The notes under the pieces are model-generated. The model was given only the letters and a program-made list of their open reading frames with translations. It was not told where the DNA came from and ran no database searches. The translations under genes were made by a program, and so were the position numbers. A stretch of DNA of 15,452 nucleotides. It comes from an uncultured Ruminococcus sp. Lineage in GTDB: Bacteria > Bacillota > Clostridia > Oscillospirales > Ruminococcaceae. Location of the stretch: assembly GCA_900553675.1 (NCBI GenBank), contig USEH01000027.1, positions 1 through 15,452 of the forward strand. The letters are read 5' to 3'. Below are positions 7,194-14,919 of the stretch, one piece after another. Numbering within the stretch: the stretch's first letter is position 1; each line of letters starts with the position of its first letter.

Positions 7194-10100
7194 ATGCCCT
7201 ATTTTGTTCATCTTCATGTTCACAGTGAATACTCGCTGCTTGATGGCGCTTGCCGAATCAAGCGGCTTGTTTCGCGTGTGAAGGAATTGGGAATGAACAG
7301 CGTGGCTGTTACCGACCACGGCAATGTTTTTGCAGCCGTGGAGTTTTACAACGAGTGCAAGGCTCAGGGAATAAAGCCTGTTATCGGCTGTGAGGTGTAT
7401 GTCGCTCCGAGAACGCGTTTCGACCGTCAGGGAAGGCTCGACCAGCCTTATCACCTGATACTTCTCTGTAAAAACGAGCAAGGCTATAAAAACTTGTGTC
7501 ACCTTGTTTCAAGAGCGTATGTCGAGGGCTTTTACAATAAGCCGAGAGTGGATTTTGAACTGCTTTCTATATATCATGAGGGCTTGTGCTGCCTTTCGGC
7601 GTGCCTTGCAGGAGAGGTTTCGCGCAGGCTTTCAAACAATGATTACGACGGCGCTAAGGAAACGGTGCTGCGATACAAAGAACTTTTCGGCGAGGATTAC
7701 TATATTGAAATCCAGAACCATAAGTTTTCTGACGAGACTAATATATTGCCATATCAGTATAAGCTTTCCGAGGAGACGGGCGTTAAGCTTGTCGCCACCA
7801 ACGACTCTCACTATATAAACAAAGCCGATTCAGCGGCGCAAAAGGTCTTGATGTGCATTTCGACCAACACCACCACAGATGACCCCGATGGTCTTACATT
7901 TCCGACAAATGAGTTTTACATTAAGACCTACGACGAGATGCTTGAGCTTTTTCCAAACCACCCCGAAGCACTTGCGAACACGGTTGAGATAGCTGATAAA
8001 TGCAATCTTGAATTTGAGTTCGGAGTTACAAAGCTTCCTGCATTCTCGATTGAAGGCGTTTCAGATAACGAAGCGTTCCTGCGGGATATGGGCGAAAAAG
8101 GACTTAAGGAAAGATACGGAGATGGCATAACCGACGAAATAAGGCAAAGATTTGATTACGAGCTTGATGTTATCTCCAAGATGGGATATGTCAACTACTA
8201 CCTGATAGTCTGGGACTTTGTAAACTATGCCAAAACCCACGGCATTCCTGTAGGACCGGGAAGAGGCTCTGGCGCAGGAAGCCTTATTGCCTACTGTATC
8301 GGAATAACAGGCATAGACCCCATTAAATACAATCTTCTTTTCGAGCGTTTTCTGAATCCGGAAAGGGTTTCCATGCCCGACTTTGATATCGATTTCTGTA
8401 TCGAGGGCAGGCAGGACGTTATCGATTATGTCAAGCGCAGATACGGCGAGGATCATGTAGCCCAGATAGTCACCTTCGGAACAATGGCGGCTAAAAACGC
8501 CGTAAGGGACTGCGCCCGCGCGATGGCTCTTCCTTATAACCTTGCTGATAAGGTTGCCAAAGCGATTCCTTTCGGCATGACCATTAACGAAGCCAAGGAA
8601 AAGGATCCAGATTTCAAGGCACTGTATCTCGGCTCGGCTCAGGTGCATGAGCTTTTGGATATGGCTGTTCAGGTGGAGGGCATGCCGCGGCACTGCTCAA
8701 CTCATGCCGCCGGTGTTGTAATAACCGCGGGACCGGTCGCCGACTATGTCCCGCTTATGACCAACGACGGTCAGCTTGTCACTCAGTACACCATGACAGT
8801 GCTTGAAAGTCTCGGACTTTTAAAAATAGACTTTTTAGGACTTAGAAACCTTACCGTTATAAGAGACGCAGTAAGAAGCATACGCAAAAAAGAGCCTGAT
8901 TTTGATATAAACAATATCCCTATGGACGATGAGGGAGTATACAAAATGCTCGCCGCCGGAGATACGGTTGGCGTGTTTCAGTTTGAATCCGCCGGCATGA
9001 CTTCAACAATAATGAAGCTTGTTCCAGAGGCTATCGAGGATTTGCTAGCGGTAATATCCCTTTACCGTCCGGGACCGATGGATTCCATACCGACATATAT
9101 CAAAAACCGCCACAACAGGGGGACAATCTCATATAAAACTCCGCTTTTAAAGCCGATTTTAGACGTTACCTATGGCTGCATAGTCTATCAGGAGCAGGTT
9201 ATGCAGATATTCCGCAGCCTTGCCGGATATTCCTACGGACGGGCGGATATTGTCCGCCGAGCTATGGCAAAGAAAAAACATTCAGTGCTTGAAAACGAGC
9301 GCAAAGCCTTTATCTACGGAGATAGGAACCCAGACGGTTCGGTAAACTGCGTAGGCTGTGTTGCAAACGGCGTTCCGGAGGATGTCGCCAACGAGATTTT
9401 TGACGAGATGACAAGCTTTGCATCCTATGCGTTCAATAAATCACACGCCGCCGCATACGCGACTCTTTCTTACCAGACGGCTTATTTAAAGCTTCACTAT
9501 TTCAAGGAGTATATGGCTGCGCTTATAACCAGTGTGCTTGACAGCCTTTCAAAGGTCACGGAGTATACCGACGAGTGCGAGAAAAAGGGAGTTAAGGTTT
9601 CGGGACCCGATATCAACCTGAGTATGGAGGGCTTTGTCGTCAACAGCGAGGGCATTAACTTCGGTCTTCTTGCAATAAAAAGTCTGGGCAGGGGAGCAAT
9701 ACGCGATATTATCGCAGAACGCGAACGCGGCGGAAAATTCGCCTCTCTTGGCGACTTTCTTTCGAGAATGTACGGCAAGGAGCTTAATTCAAGGGCAGTT
9801 GAAAGCCTTATCATGAGCGGCGCACTCGACAGCTTTCCGAACAATCGCCGCGAGATGCTTTCAAGCTATGACTATGTTATGAACGTCGTAGCCGACAGCG
9901 AACGCGAAAAGATGGAAGGTCAGATGGATCTGTTCGGAAACGGCGGCGAGGAATCAATTGAATCGATATCGGATATCAGAATCCCTAAGCAGGAGGAATT
10001 TTCAATTTCGGAGCTTCTTGAAATGGAAAAGCAGATTTTGGGCGTGTATATTTCCGGGCATCCGCTTTCTAAGTACTCGCCTTGGCTTACGGCTTCAGAT

Positions 10101-10673
10101 ATGTTAACCGTTAAGGAGATCATCAACGGCGTTGCAGACAGCCCTCCAAAATATCGCGATGGCGACGAGGTTAAGATAATCGCCATGTTCCGCTCGAAAA
10201 AGATGTTCATGACGAAAAAGAACCAGCAGATGTGCTTTACCGAATTCGAGGATGTTTCCGGAAATATAGAGGTCATAGTTTTCCCGAAAATATTTGAGGT
10301 TGCAAGAACGCTGCTTAATCCCGGCGCAAGCTTGGCTATATCAGGAAAAATATCGGTCAAGGAAGATGAAGAGCCGAAGCTTCTTGCCGATTTGATTCAG
10401 AACGCGGATTATGTCGTGTCTAAGCTTTCGCAGCTTCCGCTCTGCCTGCGCTTTAGCTCTGACGAAAAGGATAAAATCGCTGGCATAAGGGAAATATGCA
10501 GATCAAATCCCGGTGACGGCAGGCTTATGTGCTATCTTTCGGACGTCAAAAAGCTCACCGTCATTAAAGACGCCGCTTCGGTAAATATCACAGGCGAGGT
10601 TATTGCGGAGCTGAAAAAGCTTCTGGGAGCAGAAAACGTTAAATTCAGACGTCAAAGAGACGGCTTGAAATAA
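7194..10673 (+). CDS. dnaE: DNA polymerase III alpha subunit, DnaE type
   Basis: A full-length 1159-residue family C DNA polymerase. Domain order: N-terminal PHP domain (HLHVHSEYSLLDGA from residue 6, TDHGNVF at 40-46, GCEVYVAP with E67, LSACLAGEV, ATNDSHY); palm with PGRGSGAGSLIAY and MPDFDIDF, catalytic D398 and D400, and the third aspartate D546 in KIDFLGLRNLT; fingers with SLYRPGPMDSIPTYI and AFNKSHAAAYA; then helix-hairpin-helix and OB-fold (SGNIEVIVFPKIFE) near the C-terminus. It lacks the inserted DEDD exonuclease of PolC, so this is the DnaE class; Firmicutes usually also have PolC, which is not in the window. GAGAGGA at 7178-7184 lies 9 nt before the ATG, and the gene follows whiA by 17 nt. 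The PHP metal ligands look intact. Confidence 0.97.
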   Translation: MPYFVHLHVHSEYSLLDGACRIKRLVSRVKELGMNSVAVTDHGNVFAAVEFYNECKAQGIKPVIGCEVYVAPRTRFDRQGRLDQPYHLILLCKNEQGYKNLCHLVSRAYVEGFYNKPRVDFELLSIYHEGLCCLSACLAGEVSRRLSNNDYDGAKETVLRYKELFGEDYYIEIQNHKFSDETNILPYQYKLSEETGVKLVATNDSHYINKADSAAQKVLMCISTNTTTDDPDGLTFPTNEFYIKTYDEMLELFPNHPEALANTVEIADKCNLEFEFGVTKLPAFSIEGVSDNEAFLRDMGEKGLKERYGDGITDEIRQRFDYELDVISKMGYVNYYLIVWDFVNYAKTHGIPVGPGRGSGAGSLIAYCIGITGIDPIKYNLLFERFLNPERVSMPDFDIDFCIEGRQDVIDYVKRRYGEDHVAQIVTFGTMAAKNAVRDCARAMALPYNLADKVAKAIPFGMTINEAKEKDPDFKALYLGSAQVHELLDMAVQVEGMPRHCSTHAAGVVITAGPVADYVPLMTNDGQLVTQYTMTVLESLGLLKIDFLGLRNLTVIRDAVRSIRKKEPDFDINNIPMDDEGVYKMLAAGDTVGVFQFESAGMTSTIMKLVPEAIEDLLAVISLYRPGPMDSIPTYIKNRHNRGTISYKTPLLKPILDVTYGCIVYQEQVMQIFRSLAGYSYGRADIVRRAMAKKKHSVLENERKAFIYGDRNPDGSVNCVGCVANGVPEDVANEIFDEMTSFASYAFNKSHAAAYATLSYQTAYLKLHYFKEYMAALITSVLDSLSKVTEYTDECEKKGVKVSGPDINLSMEGFVVNSEGINFGLLAIKSLGRGAIRDIIAERERGGKFASLGDFLSRMYGKELNSRAVESLIMSGALDSFPNNRREMLSSYDYVMNVVADSEREKMEGQMDLFGNGGEESIESISDIRIPKQEEFSISELLEMEKQILGVYISGHPLSKYSPWLTASDMLTVKEIINGVADSPPKYRDGDEVKIIAMFRSKKMFMTKKNQQMCFTEFEDVSGNIEVIVFPKIFEVARTLLNPGASLAISGKISVKEDEEPKLLADLIQNADYVVSKLSQLPLCLRFSSDEKDKIAGIREICRSNPGDGRLMCYLSDVKKLTVIKDAASVNITGEVIAELKKLLGAENVKFRRQRDGLK

Positions 10674-10700
10674 ACCAATATAATCGAAAGGACAGTTGAA

Positions 10701-12266
10701 ATGAAGAACAAAATTAAACGTATCGCTGCCGTATGCTTGGCTTTGCTGACGGTACTTCTCTCAGCCTGCGGCAGAAAGACCATGGAAAACGCAACCTTTG
10801 GTGAGGTCAGAAAAAGCTTCAATGATGACTTGGATTTAAGCGGACCCGTTTTGACCGAAAACGCGGTTTCCAAGGACTTTTCTGCCGTCTACGAAGCCGA
10901 GGATGCCACTCTCAACGGCGCGGCAAAGAAAATGAGCAAGGCAGGCTTCTCCGGCGAAGCAGGTGTAACCGGCATAAACGGTGAGCAGGACAGCATAGTC
11001 TTTAATGTTTCCGTGGAAGTCTCCGGCTTCTATGATGTTACGCTCGCATCCTATACGGCGGATATAGGTAGAACAAATAATCTGCTTGTAGACGGCGCAA
11101 ACGCAGGCTCACTGGTGTCCACAAAAAGCTCAGAGCTTGAGGATGTAACCCTTAGATATATTTATCTCGAAGCAGGAGAGCATGAAATAGCCGTAACCCC
11201 ATCATGGGGATGGGTGGACTACGACTGCTTAAAGCTCACCGCCTGCGATATAGATACAAAGGATATATACAACGTCACCGCAGAGCTTTCCAACCCCAAC
11301 GCAGACGATAACACCAAGCGTTTGTATAATTTCCTGTGCGATATCTACGGCAAATACACACTTTCAGGTCAGACCGGAGATGAGGGCAGGGAATCGAATG
11401 AGTATCTTGCCATTAAAGACGTAACCGGCAAGGAATTTGCGGTTTTAGGCATGGACGTTATGAACTACTCCGGAACTGCCGTTGCGCAGGGTTCAAAAAG
11501 CGATACGGTAGAGCGCGCATACGACTGGTATGTCAACGCAGGCGGAATCGTTCAGCTTTGGTGGCACTGGCATTCTCCTGCGGGATATATCCCCGAAGGT
11601 GCCAACTGGTACAGCTCATTCTATAAGGAAAGCTCTTCTATAAATCTTGATAAGGCGATGAACGGCGAGGATGAAACTCTGTACAACCTTCTTATCGAGG
11701 ATATCGACAGAATCTCCGAGCAGATTGCGAGATTGCGCGACTGCGGCGTTCCGGTACTCTGGAGACCGCTTCATGAAGCCTCCGGCGGCTGGTTCTGGTG
11801 GGGCAATTGCTCGGCAGAAAGCTATATAAAGCTTTACCGCCTGATGTACGACAGAATGACCAACCACCACAACCTTACAAACCTCATCTGGATATGGAAC
11901 GGTCAAGACAAGGAATGGTATCCCGGCGACGATGTTGTTGATATAGTTTCGACCGATATATATGCAGGCGAGCAGGTTTACGCTTCGCAGTCCGCATCGT
12001 TCATAAGCTGCTCGGAATGCTCCGGTGAAAGAAAACTGATTGCTCTTTCCGAAAACGGCTGCATACCCGACCCTGACCTTATGCACAGAGATAATGCTCG
12101 CTGGCTTTTGTGGAATGTATGGGGAGACGATTACTGCATAAGATGGGGCGAAGCAGTATACAACGAGCAGTATACCGACGAGGAAATGCTGAAAAAGGCA
12201 TATGGCAGCGAATATACGCTGACTCTTGATGAGCTTCCAAATCTGAAAAAATACCGTCTGGACTGA
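10701..12266 (+). CDS. Secreted lipoprotein, GH26 beta-mannanase with CBM35-like module
   Basis: A 521-residue exported enzyme. Seen: a lipoprotein signal (basic start, hydrophobic stretch, lipobox LSAC with C23), so it should be anchored on the outer face of the membrane. Residues about 55-180 form a CBM35/CBM6-like beta-sandwich beginning YEAEDATLNG and ending SWGWVDYDCLKLT. From about 190 on is a glycoside hydrolase family 26 domain: LSGQTGDEG, GGIVQLWWHWHSPAGY, LWRPLHEASGGWFWWG with acid/base E359, LIWIWNGQD, and IALSENG with nucleophile E451. Both catalytic glutamates are present, so activity on beta-mannan or a related beta-1,4 glycan is likely; the exact substrate is inference. GAAAGGA at 10686-10692 precedes the ATG by 8 nt. 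It sits 27 nt after dnaE with no evident terminator between, an unusual place for a polysaccharide enzyme. Confidence 0.9.
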   Translation: MKNKIKRIAAVCLALLTVLLSACGRKTMENATFGEVRKSFNDDLDLSGPVLTENAVSKDFSAVYEAEDATLNGAAKKMSKAGFSGEAGVTGINGEQDSIVFNVSVEVSGFYDVTLASYTADIGRTNNLLVDGANAGSLVSTKSSELEDVTLRYIYLEAGEHEIAVTPSWGWVDYDCLKLTACDIDTKDIYNVTAELSNPNADDNTKRLYNFLCDIYGKYTLSGQTGDEGRESNEYLAIKDVTGKEFAVLGMDVMNYSGTAVAQGSKSDTVERAYDWYVNAGGIVQLWWHWHSPAGYIPEGANWYSSFYKESSSINLDKAMNGEDETLYNLLIEDIDRISEQIARLRDCGVPVLWRPLHEASGGWFWWGNCSAESYIKLYRLMYDRMTNHHNLTNLIWIWNGQDKEWYPGDDVVDIVSTDIYAGEQVYASQSASFISCSECSGERKLIALSENGCIPDPDLMHRDNARWLLWNVWGDDYCIRWGEAVYNEQYTDEEMLKKAYGSEYTLTLDELPNLKKYRLD

Positions 12267-12276
12267 TTGCAGACGG
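12254..12276 (+). other. Stem-loop over the GH26 stop codon
   Basis: CCGTCTG (12254-12260) and CAGACGG (12270-12276) form a perfect 7-bp stem with a 9-nt loop that holds the TGA stop at 12264-12266. A second small inverted repeat, ATGCT/AGCAT, lies at 12284-12296. Neither is followed by a T-run, so this is not a classical intrinsic terminator; it may protect the 3' end, weaken readthrough into the next gene, or be chance. Confidence 0.35.
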
Positions 12277-12333
12277 CAGCTGTATGCTTAAAGCATCACA
12301 AATAGATTAATTAAGACTGAAAGGAATACGTCT

Positions 12334-12702
12334 ATGCGCACTTTGGGCAATATAATATGGTTTTTGTTTGGCGGGCTTATATGCGGCTTTAGTTGGTTTC
12401 TTGCCGGAATCATCTGGTGTATAACGATAATAGGAATTCCGTGGGGACTGCAATGCTTCAAGTTTGCGGCTATGAGCTTTTTCCCGTTTAAAAAAGAAAT
12501 TCAGTATGGGGGAGGTGCGCCCTCTCTCATACTGAACATAATCTGGCTGTTAATTTCGGGCATACCGCTGGCTCTTGAGCACCTTGCTTTCGGAGTGATA
12601 TTCTGTATAACAATAGTCGGAATACCATTTGGCATGCAGTTTTTCAAGCTTGCAAAGCTTGCATTAATGCCGTTCGGAGCAGAGATAGTCGATATACATT
12701 AG
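12334..12702 (+). CDS. YccF-family integral membrane protein (DUF307)
   Basis: A 122-residue, very hydrophobic protein made of two copies of the YccF domain: residues 6-52 and 68-114 align end to end without gaps, both beginning NIIW and carrying CITI(I/V)GIP(W/F)G(L/M)Q and ending (F/M)PF. About four membrane-spanning segments are expected. The two-copy form is known for the family; its function is not established. GAAAGGA at 12319-12325 gives 8 nt spacing to the ATG. It is separated from the GH26 gene by 67 nt, the longest gap of the + strand run, so it may have its own expression. Its stop codon is one base from the stop of the converging nucleotidyltransferase gene. Confidence 0.88.
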   Translation: MRTLGNIIWFLFGGLICGFSWFLAGIIWCITIIGIPWGLQCFKFAAMSFFPFKKEIQYGGGAPSLILNIIWLLISGIPLALEHLAFGVIFCITIVGIPFGMQFFKLAKLALMPFGAEIVDIH

Positions 12703-12703
12703 T

Positions 12704-13414
12704 CTATTCTATATCCATAGCACGTCGGCAGAAGCTCAATAGTGATTTAAAAACCGAGTCGAAATCGTAATCAGAGCTGTTTGAGATGTTTAAAAGAATT
12801 TCAAACAGCTTTTTGTCGTCTCCTTCAAGCTCAGAAAGAAGCTCCTGCTTTGTGGCACAGAATCTTCCGGATTCGATATAGTGCAGATTCTGCAAAATAA
12901 AGAAGATCGGCTTTACCATGCGTGGAAGCTTTCTTACGCTGTTTTCAAGGTCTGTGTGAATAAATCTGTGACATAGCTCGTGATAGAGATTTCCCGCGCT
13001 CAGCTTGATGTAATTTACTTCGTCCCGACGTGTGTAGTCGGGAACAAAATCCGACAGCCTTCCTATGATGTCCTTGGTAGTGTGAATAAGCTGGCAGGAT
13101 TCAAGCGGATTCCAGACTGCAAGCTCGTCCTTGCCGCAGATAAATCCGCAGGATTTGTCATAATCGCCGATCTCGGTGATTGCCTGCTTGTATAGCTTCA
13201 AATCATAAAGCGACAGACCGTCTATTACCGCCATAATGTCGATGTCGCTGTCCGATGAAGCCTCGCCGCGCAGATAGCTTCCCTGAAGACCGAGGTATAC
13301 AAGCCTTTCGCCGAATATGCCGCGGAGCTTTTCGGTCAGCTTTGATATGTAGATGTTTACATCAAACATGTTTACATCAAACGCGTTTACATCAAACGTG
13401 TTAATATCAGTCAT
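12704..13414 (-). CDS. Nucleotidyltransferase-domain protein with repeated N-terminus
   Basis: A 236-residue protein with the pol-beta-type nucleotidyltransferase signature GSYLRGEASSDSDID at 45-59 (the GS motif plus metal-binding D57 and D59). The C-terminal about 130 residues look all-helical, as in aminoglycoside nucleotidyltransferases and MNT-type proteins, but no subfamily can be named and the substrate is unknown. There is no neighbouring HEPN gene, so a toxin-antitoxin role is not supported. The start is ATG 13414: GAAAGGA (complement of 13424-13430) sits 9 nt upstream, whereas the longer TTG-start form at 13432 would begin at that site. Residues 3-20 are an in-frame five-residue repeat around FDVN. 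It lies about 30 nt after the terminator of the SPFH gene, leaving little room for its own promoter. Confidence 0.8.
   Translation of the reverse strand: MTDINTFDVNAFDVNMFDVNIYISKLTEKLRGIFGERLVYLGLQGSYLRGEASSDSDIDIMAVIDGLSLYDLKLYKQAITEIGDYDKSCGFICGKDELAVWNPLESCQLIHTTKDIIGRLSDFVPDYTRRDEVNYIKLSAGNLYHELCHRFIHTDLENSVRKLPRMVKPIFFILQNLHYIESGRFCATKQELLSELEGDDKKLFEILLNISNSSDYDFDSVFKSLLSFCRRAMDIE
13356..13400 (-). repeat. 15-bp tandem repeat in the nucleotidyltransferase N-terminus
   Basis: Three adjacent 15-bp units at 13356-13370, 13371-13385 and 13386-13400 share TTTACATCAAAC on the + strand, with differences only in the last three bases; 13401-13409 is a decayed fourth unit. Each encodes five residues around F-D-V-N, so copy changes keep the reading frame. 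Confidence 0.85.
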
Positions 13415-13423
13415 GTAGGTATG

Positions 13424-13430
13424 TCCTTTC
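13424..13430 (-). promoter_or_regulatory. Ribosome binding site deciding the nucleotidyltransferase start
   Basis: The minus strand reads GAAAGGA here, 9 nt before ATG 13414. It is the same sequence and spacing as at other genes in the left part of the window (hprK, GH26, yccF). Confidence 0.75.
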
Positions 13431-13444
13431 AATTAATATGCAGC

Positions 13445-13483
13445 AAAAAAGCCTGCCCTAGCACAAATTTCAGCAGGGCAGGC
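13445..13483 (-). terminator. Rho-independent terminator of the SPFH operon
   Basis: A perfect 9-bp GC-rich stem, GCCTGCCCT (13451-13459) with AGGGCAGGC (13475-13483), and a 15-nt loop that can add two GC pairs past a bulged A. On the minus strand the stem is followed directly by six T (13445-13450). It lies 22 nt beyond the SPFH stop and should end trmH-nfeD-SPFH transcripts. On the plus strand there is no adjacent T-run, so it is read as one-directional. Confidence 0.92.
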
Positions 13484-13505
13484 ATAATGCTTTTTAAGAG
13501 CTTAA

Positions 13506-14462
13506 TCAGTCTTTATCTGCAATTGCTTTGATTCCGGCAGTAAGACCCGCAAGTCCCTGAATTTCCGAGGGAATAATAATCTTGGTGGACTTACCGTCAG
13601 CAGCCTTAGCAAAGGCTTCAAGGCTCTTAAGCTGGATAACCTGAGGATTCGGGTTGGCTTGGTTGAGCTTGACAAGGCTTTCAGCCAGAGCGGTCTGAAC
13701 CTTTTCAATTGCCTGAGCTTCGCCCTCTGCTTCAAGCATCTTCTGCTCCTTAACGGCTGTTGCACGAAGAATCAGAGCTTCCTTTTCAGCCTCAGCCTTT
13801 AATATCTCAGCCTGCTTGTCGGCTTCTGCCTTAAGAATCTTGGATTCCTTTTCGCCCTCTGCAACCAGAATCTGAGACTTCTTTTCGCCTTCAGCCTGCA
13901 AAATCTTTTCGCGGCGCTCGCGCTCTGCCTTCATCTGCTTCTCCATAGCGTCCTGGATAGCAGCCGGCGGGATGATGTTCTTAAGCTCTACTCTGTTTAC
14001 CTTGATGCCCCAGGGGTCTGTGGCGATGTCCAGAGACGCGCGCATCTTGGTATTGATAACCTCGCGGGACGTCAGAGTCTGATCCAGCTCCAGATCTCCA
14101 ATGATATTCCTTAAAGTCGTTGCAGTCAGATTCTCAATGGCCATGATCGGATTTTCCACACCATAAGCGAATAACTTCGGATCTGTGATCTGGAAAAATA
14201 CAACAGTATCGATCTGCATGGTTACGTTATCCTTGGTGATAACCGGCTGCGGTGGAAAATCCACTACCTGTTCCTTCAGATTTACCTTTCTGGCTACTCG
14301 TTCAATAAACGGAACCTTGAAGTGAATTCCTGTACTCCAGGTTGCCTGATAAGCTCCCAGACGTTCCAGGATTACTGCATATGCCTGTGGTACAATGCGG
14401 ACGCAGGATGCAAGGACCCATACCGCAATAACGATAATAACTATCAGAAAAACCACGCCCAT
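13506..14462 (-). CDS. SPFH/Band 7 (paraslipin/QmcA-type) membrane protein, possibly mosaic
   Basis: A 318-residue stomatin/prohibitin-like protein. Seen: an N-terminal membrane anchor (about 4-20), the SPFH domain (about 22-180) with VPQAYAVILERLGAY, FPPQPVITKDNV and DPWGIKVNRVELKNI, then a charged coiled coil and a C-terminal tail. Residues 187-250 are regular 11-residue (hendecad) repeats of the form ILxAEGEKExx, five full units and a partial. Such proteins oligomerise in membrane microdomains and pair with NfeD, whose gene lies 2 nt upstream. The ATG is preceded by AAGGAGG at 7 nt spacing, located within the end of nfeD. Odd: leucine codons change sharply within the gene. Residues 1-150 use CTG for 9 of 12; residues 160-318 use CTT for 9 of 15 and CTG for 3. 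The frame stays intact across the change. Confidence 0.93.
   Translation of the reverse strand: MGVVFLIVIIVIAVWVLASCVRIVPQAYAVILERLGAYQATWSTGIHFKVPFIERVARKVNLKEQVVDFPPQPVITKDNVTMQIDTVVFFQITDPKLFAYGVENPIMAIENLTATTLRNIIGDLELDQTLTSREVINTKMRASLDIATDPWGIKVNRVELKNIIPPAAIQDAMEKQMKAERERREKILQAEGEKKSQILVAEGEKESKILKAEADKQAEILKAEAEKEALILRATAVKEQKMLEAEGEAQAIEKVQTALAESLVKLNQANPNPQVIQLKSLEAFAKAADGKSTKIIIPSEIQGLAGLTAGIKAIADKD
13713..13904 (-). repeat. Hendecad coiled-coil repeat within the SPFH protein
   Basis: Five consecutive 33-nt units code 11-residue repeats (residues 187-241), each starting I-L and four of the five continuing with A-E at positions 4-5, plus a partial sixth starting M-L (242-250). The DNA copies have diverged, so the repeat is old and kept at the protein level; an 11-residue period fits the coiled coil of SPFH proteins. 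Confidence 0.85.
13985..14033. other. Switch point in codon style (candidate recombination or assembly joint)
   Basis: The last CTG leucine of the right-hand style is the codon at 14033 and the first CTT leucine of the left-hand style is at 13985. Between them lie codons for one of the most conserved SPFH segments (WGIKVNRVE). Right of it, nfeD and trmH favour CTG leucine and AAGGAGG sites; left of it, genes favour CTT and GAAAGGA sites. The boundary is judged by eye from codons. Confidence 0.5.
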
Positions 14463-14464
14463 AA

Positions 14465-14899
14465 CTAATCCTCCTTATTCTGTTTTACGATAAGTTTCAC
14501 ACCTCGGATCTCTTCGATCGTTACAACGGTGCCTTCGCCGATTTTTTCGTCATCAGCAGAACGTGCAGTCCATTCAATGTCATTGATACGAACCTGGCCT
14601 GTCTGCGCCAGATTGTCAATCTCCTGAATCACAACTGCTTTCTTTCCAATCAGACTGTTTGCATTGGTCTGTATGGTTTCTTTGTTGAAGTACTTCATTG
14701 CCAGTGGTCTGGTAAAGATGAGAAGTACCAATGAAACACACAGAAACAGCAATATCTGTACAGTGAGGTTCGCTCCTGCATAACATGCAATAGCAGCGAC
14801 CAGTGCGCCGCCGGCAAACCAGATGGTGGTCAGTCCTGCCGTAATTGCCTCTACAACAAGCAATAACGCAAGAATCCCAAGCCAGATCAAAGGCTGCAT
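14465..14899 (-). CDS. NfeD-family membrane protein (short form)
   Basis: A 144-residue NfeD-like protein lacking the ClpP-type protease domain of long NfeD. Seen: two to three hydrophobic segments in residues 1-70 (LIWLGILALLLVVEAITAG, a glycine/alanine-rich stretch, and VQILLFLCVSLVLLIF), then a soluble C-terminal OB-fold of about 60 residues starting SLIGKKAVVIQEID and ending GVKLIVKQN. Known of the family: short NfeD proteins are encoded next to SPFH proteins and act with them in membrane organisation; that arrangement is seen here with a 2-nt gap. AAAGGAGG lies 6 nt before the ATG, and the gene follows the rRNA methyltransferase stop by 20 nt, so the three form one operon. Confidence 0.9.
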   Translation of the reverse strand: MQPLIWLGILALLLVVEAITAGLTTIWFAGGALVAAIACYAGANLTVQILLFLCVSLVLLIFTRPLAMKYFNKETIQTNANSLIGKKAVVIQEIDNLAQTGQVRINDIEWTARSADDEKIGEGTVVTIEEIRGVKLIVKQNKED

Positions 14900-14919
14900 G
14901 AAACTCCTCCTTTCGTCTG

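Noticed and set aside
8061..8693. A 210-residue minus-strand open frame opposite dnaE.
   Set aside because: It lies antisense to the conserved palm region of dnaE, has no ribosome site or recognisable motif, and is best explained as a by-product of dnaE codon use.
9242..9258. Hairpin GGCGGA/TCCGCC in dnaE.
   Set aside because: Internal to a conserved polymerase coding region, not followed by a T-run, and short enough to occur by chance.
12704..13414. Nucleotidyltransferase as half of an MNT/HEPN toxin-antitoxin pair.
   Set aside because: No adjacent HEPN gene, and the protein is longer than typical MNT antitoxins; the neighbours are YccF and an SPFH operon.
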